Shown here in pieces: positions 59,520-64,000 of a stretch of 64,000 nucleotides of DNA. Each line of letters begins with the position of its first letter. Position 1 is the first letter of the stretch. This DNA is from Plantago major (Eukaryota > Streptophyta > Magnoliopsida > Lamiales > Plantaginaceae). The notes below the pieces were generated by a model, which was not told where the DNA came from, ran no database searches, and saw only the letters and a program-made list of their open reading frames with translations. The stretch lies in contig CM048840.1 of the NCBI GenBank assembly GCA_026545765.1, positions 26,664,765-26,728,764 of the forward strand, in the 5' to 3' direction. The translations under genes and the position numbers were made by a program.

Positions 59520-59866
59520 CTCCCTCTGTCCTGGAACAAATGACACATTTACTTGGGCATGGAGATTAATGTGCAGTGTAAATGATAGTAATAAGTTGTA
59601 AATGTTGCAACAAAAAGAAATGTGACATACTCCCTCCGTTCCAGTTTCATTTATCCGTATTCCGTTTTGGTCCGTCCCAAATTCAATTACTCATTCCTTC
59701 AATGAAAAATTTATAACTTTATTCACCATTTTTCCTACTTTATTACCATATCTCCTACTTTATTCATTTTTTTTATTAAAACTTGTGTCCGACCCACGGG
59801 TAATTGAAATCGGGACGGAGGGAGTATATAAATGGAATATGTTCATTTGTTCTGGGACGGAGGGAG
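59520..59866. mobile_element. Stowaway MITE containing a second Stowaway MITE
   Basis: Outer ends CTCCCTCTGTCCTGGAACAA and, inverted, CTCCCTCCGTCCCAGAACAA, with TA at 59518-59519 and 59867-59868. An unrelated MITE (59630-59824) is inserted inside; without it the outer element is about 150 bp. Confidence 0.9.
59630..59824. mobile_element. Inner Stowaway MITE (195 bp)
   Basis: Ends CTCCCTCCGTTCCAGTTTCA and, inverted, CTCCCTCCGTCCCGATTTCA, with TA at 59628-59629 and 59825-59826. Younger than the outer copy by position. Confidence 0.9.
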
Positions 59867-59957
59867 TACTGGTTTCATTAAAAACAAATCGTCTATTTTT
59901 TAATTTTTTTTTTTTGATAAGCTTTCTGAACAAACTTATCAGATCAGCTAACAAGTA

Positions 59958-60229
59958 CTCCCTCCTACCCATAGAAGCTGTCCACTTTTACCATGTTGGG
60001 CGTCCTGGTAGAGTTGTCCACATTAATTTCTTTGCAATTTTAGGAACAATTATATAATTTTATATCCTTCACTACTCTTAAAAAAGTGAAAAAGTATCTT
60101 AAACAATCAAACCAACTGTCAATAAAGTTATAAAGTAAACCCCACATGTATTATATAACGTTATAATATTACTCTACTAAAAATATGTGCATGCACAGTA
60201 ACTGGACATCCTCTAAAGTACAGAGGGAG
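59958..60229. mobile_element. Stowaway MITE (272 bp)
   Basis: Ends CTCCCTCCTACCCATAGAAG and, inverted, CTCCCTCTGTACTTTAGAGG; the pairing continues through TGTCCA on both sides. TA at 59956-59957 and 60230-60231. Confidence 0.85.
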
Positions 60230-60231
60230 TA

Positions 60232-60936
60232 GACGTTAACGTAACATATTTATTACAAAAATAATACTAATTATTAATGCTTAATAGAGCCTAACAATGG
60301 GCTCCACTCGATAGTCAATACAGGATATCGCCAATTATACATTTGATATCTTATTTTATATTCTTTATGAACTTTCCAAAGTCCAAACAGTCAATTAAAT
60401 CAGCTAGCTACAGACTACCAAGACGGTTTGGAAATCGATTAAAATGGGCAAGGTTTTAATTTGGTTTTAACCGTGAATAGTAACTGAATTATAATTGAGA
60501 TTTGAAAAATTGTGTTTGGGATGGAATTAAAGTTTTATAGTTTTTATAGGGTTGTTATGTAGGGTGTGTAAAAATGAAGTGATGTGTGTAATAGTTTTTA
60601 AGATTATTTAATTGTTTTTAATGTTATTTGATTGGTTTAAGGTTGTTATAATAAATGAAAAAATAAAGTGAGAGAAAAATAGTAGGTATAAAGATAAAAT
60701 TGAATTGAATTATGAATAGTTGGTGTGTTCAACGCGATTAAAACCGACTGACAAACATGATGAAAATAATAACTCGATTAAAACCGGATTTAGCCGCTAC
60801 AAAGAGCCTCTTGATGTTTTTTATGGGGGGGGAAGTTGAGATTTGAAAATTTGAATTGAAGTACTGTTTATTTAAGGGAAAAGACCCGGGAAAGCTTCGT
60901 CAGTACTGGAACTAGTGATGGAAAGTCGGACTTTTC
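60232..60936. other. Intergenic, degraded repeat
   Basis: AT-rich. 60550-60700 resembles 38760-38940. Words such as AACGCGATTAAAACCG and ATCGATTAAAA occur on both sides (60430 and 60735) and may be decayed inverted ends of a MITE. Confidence 0.35.
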
Positions 60937-61821
60937 TTGTACGAAACAACAAATTGGGACCAAAGAAGAAGAAGAGATGTTAAAACCAAAACGCCAACTA
61001 CTAGTAGATCAGATGATACTCAACTCAGCACTCAAACAAGGCTCAGTTTCTGCGTATTAATCTCTCTCCTTCCACTTCAATTTCATTTACTGAATAAGCA
61101 TATATATGTATCCCTTTTCTTGTACAGTAGTAGTATTAGGTACAAATTTTTCCTTGTTCTGCTAATTTTTAGTGTGTCTTTATTGAGGTTTAAGCAATTA
61201 TGTAGTCTAGAGGATACAGACACACAATAAATTGTTACTAATTTTTCCTGAGTTGAATTGATTCACAAATGTGGCATTTAATGTATGATTTTTCGTGACT
61301 TTTGGAAATTTAGATGAATATGGGAAAGGCAAATTTAGACTTCTAGATCAGCTTACGGTATTGCAGTTATTTGGAGTCCATGGCGTATGATGATTTCCGC
61401 TACATGCTGCATAATTGTTTGGATTTCCATTAAGTTTGTGGACATTATTGTGCTAGATTGTCAATATCTGCGTTGAATTGGTTTTTCCTCCTTTTGGGAA
61501 AAAGTGATTTCCTAATCTTTAGTACTAAAACAAAAACTTGTTCATTTTACTTTCCTTGAGCCATTTGAAACAGGTGAATCTGGTAAAATTTGATGTGAAG
61601 CAAATGCTAATAATTTTAACGGGAAATGCCTAAAAACTGTAGACTTCTAAGAATTTTAAACAAATCCTACTTCTCAGAGAATGATCGGTAATGATAGCGT
61701 TGTACTGGAAACATGTGGATGACATAGTAATAATAGTGTATTCCACAAGTTATGCAGTAACACCGTTTGGTATATTTTTCTGTCAGCAGGCGAAAACAAT
61801 TTGAAACGGTGGAGGTTTCAT
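60937..61821 (+). promoter_or_regulatory. Probable 5' leader and intron of the SINA-like gene
   Basis: A pyrimidine-rich leader-like stretch (about 61040-61090, ATCTCTCTCCTTCCACTTC) and an acceptor CTGTCAGCAG at 61788 suggest a non-coding first exon and a 5' intron. The ORF from 60937 to 61230 has no family feature. Confidence 0.35.
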
Positions 61822-62896
61822 ATGAAAAATGAGCAAAACGGTGAGGAGACTATGGCGACACTGGAGAACCTTGATGCCCTAGAATGCCCCATCTGCTATG
61901 AACCCCTCTGCGCTCCAGTCTATCAGGTTCCTCCTGTCCTCCAAGTTGTTTATAGAAACTTAGTTGTATGATAAACTAGTTGATGGCTTGTCTATGTTCT
62001 TCCGTGAGATGCTATATGGACTCGCCAAAGGTTTTATTGAGATTGCTATAATTGATTCTAAAATTTTACTGTGGATTATGTTACATTTTGAAACTCTTTA
62101 GGTTTTTTTGAGCATGCTTTCGAAGCATCATCAAAACTGCTTGATGTGGTCACCTATTTATAAAGTTAATGGTGCTTAATTGTAGTACAAAGATGATCTG
62201 ACATTCTTAATTTTTTTAAAAACATTCATCTAGTGTGAAGAGGGGCATTTGGCATGTGAGTCCTGCTGCAAGAAGATTAGTAATACCTGCCCTAGTTGCA
62301 CCAAGTCAATTGGTTCGATTCGCTGCAGAGCAATTGAAAATGTTGTCCAATCTGCCAAATTTCCATGTGTTAACAAGCAGTATGGCTGCACAGAGAAGTT
62401 ATGCTATTTCAACAAAGACACTCATGAAAAAAAACAATGCAAATATGCTCCGGTAGCATGTCCATGCTGCGAGTATGTTAATGAGTTCAAGTGCATCTAT
62501 GAACACTTTGCCGAGCACCATCCATCTTCTGCCAAACATATAACTTTGAACAAATTTGTGCCTCTTGTGGTGGACAACGATGCGACACACCTTGTGCTGC
62601 AAGAAAGAGGGGAGAAAATACTTTTTGTTCTTAACCGTTTCACTGACCCTCATGGAAGTTTGATCAATGTGACTTGTGTGGCGCCTACAACATCAGATGT
62701 TAAGTTCTCATATTTGATTACTGCAAAAACTGAAAACAGCAAAATCTCTCTGAAGGACTTGGTGGAGCTCACACCAAAATTGATAGCTCTTCCTCTTGAG
62801 AAAAATTGCCTTCTAATTACAAAGGATTTTCACCACATCAATGTATCTAAAAGGTGTTTTCTAAAAGCATCACTCAAAATAACAAAGGTGAGTTGA
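61822..62896 (+). CDS. SINA-like E3 ubiquitin ligase, two coding exons, 255 aa
   Basis: Exons 61822-61926 and 62234-62896 join in phase through a GT-AG intron. Residues 22-57 are a degenerate C3HC4 RING (CPICYEPLCAPVYQ / CEEGHLACESCCKK / CPSC). Residues 68-125 form the SIAH-type zinc finger (CRAIENVVQSAKFPC, YGCTEK, HEKKQCKYAPVACPC, HFAEHH), followed by the beta-sandwich SINA/TRAF-like domain to the end. It matches plant SINA-like 10-type proteins, which ubiquitinate target proteins in the cytosol or nucleus. The start at 61822 gives an N-terminus much shorter than usual; the bases just before it encode, in another frame, RRKQFETVEVSYEK, which looks like the missing conserved lead-in. So the start is uncertain and a frameshift or different splicing is possible. 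Confidence 0.88.
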
Positions 62897-63859
62897 GGTA
62901 AGAGGACAGCAATGTGGTAAGAAAGCAGTTACTGGGCATTTTTGTACTACCACAACTGGGCTGTGCTGTCGTCTTATTGTGGATGAGCTTGTGAATCTTT
63001 TGTACTATGTTGTTTGGATAAACAATATACTTGATCCATTCTAGATGATTCGTTAGAGTCTGTAGTCGTTATCTTATGCAGCTGGTGAATCTTGCGGTTT
63101 AAGTTCTTGGATTATGTAGCAAGTTACCTGAAGTGTCCAGAGACGAAGCTGGTGAATCTTGCGGCTCAACACTTCTTGTTTTGGAGCAGCACAATGATGA
63201 TTGTGTGCTGATGGTTTGACTATGAGAAGTATCATTTGTGTAGTTGACATGGAGTAGATGAGACTTTATACCTAAGAAGTACAGAGATGGATATGATTAT
63301 GCATACGAGTATGGTTACGGATGTCAAAATCCAAAAAAATAGGACATGGATACATTTTATTTTTTATACAATGTTTATTATATTCGTAATATTTTGCTCA
63401 CTAGCGAAGACTGATTTTTTAATTCGATTTTCAATTACCTAAATTTAAGAAACCACACGGATCGCTTACACAACAAATGTTAACAAATACTACTACTAAT
63501 ACTTTCATTATACAGAAAATTCTTCTACGCCTCATCTGACATAGCTCATTTGATGCATGAGTGTACTGTGCCAAGCGCATAAAATAATTCATACTCCAAC
63601 AAATACAACTCATTCGTATCTAATCTGTTATAGAACAGTGTGACTGTATTCTTTCCATTGTCTGCGCCTCCATACTTTGTTCGCGCCACAGGAACAAAAA
63701 GCACGTAACTTGAGTTACAATATAGTCGTGTAAATACTCCTCCATTAACAACCAGGTGGAACAATATCACACCTCTGCCCATCTAAATTAGGAAATTGTA
63801 TGACCCAAGGAAATATTTTGCACGTGTATACCAAGTTCCGAACCACACATTCAACCTCA
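62897..63859. other. 3' flank of the SINA-like gene and intergenic
   Basis: The first 150 bases are likely 3' UTR. A phrase GCTGGTGAATCTTGCGG occurs twice (63080 and 63149). The part nearest 63859 is probably 3' UTR of the minus-strand gene that follows. Confidence 0.4.
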
Positions 63860-63967
63860 CTATCCATTTGAAGTTTGCTCAAGTTTCTCGGCTTCAAGCC
63901 TCCTTAATGCTGTTGAACTTAGTTTGTCTCTCCCAGATTCCTCAGGAACTAAGTCCACAATTTCAAT
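63860..63967 (-). CDS. Last coding exon of a gene running off the right edge, unknown
   Basis: On the minus strand an acceptor TTCTGCAG is followed by 35 codons and TAG (63862-63860): IEIVDLVPEESGRDKLSSTA, then LRRLEAEKLEQTSNG. The helix-forming, charged tail and the clean splice site make this a credible terminal exon. I do not recognise the family from so little. Confidence 0.5.
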   Translation of the reverse strand: MEIVDLVPEESGRDKLSSTALRRLEAEKLEQTSNG

Positions 63968-64000
63968 CTGCAGAAAATTCCAATATTATGTTATACTACT

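Noticed and set aside
60937..61230. 97-codon ORF upstream of the SINA-like gene
   Set aside because: No homology signal, lies in a likely leader, and its frame does not lead into the SINA-like exons.

Overview
This is a 64-kb stretch of a plant nuclear genome, almost certainly a eudicot. It is AT-rich, its genes carry many short GT-AG introns, and its gene families (germin-like cupin, La-motif protein, FAM135-type esterase, NOI/RIN4 protein, JMJ25-type demethylase, SINA-like E3 ligase) are all plant types. The spacers are full of transposons. I see nothing that fixes the species; Caryophyllales is only a guess from the flavour of the repeats.

Layout. 1-3150: 5'-truncated, decayed L1-type LINE on the minus strand, followed by a Stowaway MITE. 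3871-4643: germin-like protein gene. 5923-6459: small La-motif gene. 6527-7150: Stowaway MITE with a Tourist MITE nested inside. 8042-8512: minisatellite of about 80 bp. 8741-23058: full-length Ty3/gypsy element of the Tat type with 0.9-kb LTRs, a decayed gag-pol on the plus strand, and a spliced antisense ORF plus a second antisense ORF on the minus strand. 24506-28565: deletion derivative of a FAR1-type Mutator-like element containing a 102-bp satellite and a 20-bp satellite. 29272-38002: 15-exon FAM135/DUF676 putative serine esterase gene on the minus strand, with MITEs in its introns. 39290-43170: old LTR-like sequence split by a non-autonomous CACTA element. 43736-46213: MITEs and a long inverted repeat with GC-rich arms. 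46508-46768: NOI-domain gene. 48606-54821: JmjC (KDM3/JMJ25-type) gene on the minus strand. 55850-57364: a second non-autonomous terminal-inverted-repeat element. 59520-60229: three Stowaway MITEs, two of them nested. 61822-62896: SINA-like RING E3 gene. 63860-63967: last coding exon of a further minus-strand gene.

The genes do not form a pathway; they are independent single-copy-style genes in a repeat matrix. The most interesting locus is the JmjC gene. Its N-terminus looks like the PB1-like domain of Mutator-like transposases, the third Fe(II)-binding histidine of the JmjC fold is a tyrosine, and a Stowaway MITE sits exactly at one intron-exon junction. If the gene model holds, this is a probably non-catalytic H3K9-demethylase relative carrying a transposase-type domain.

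Splice sites were assigned by eye from GT/AG consensus, reading phase and family similarity. The FAM135 and JmjC models join in phase, apart from one ambiguous junction in the JmjC gene. No database search or alignment was run.
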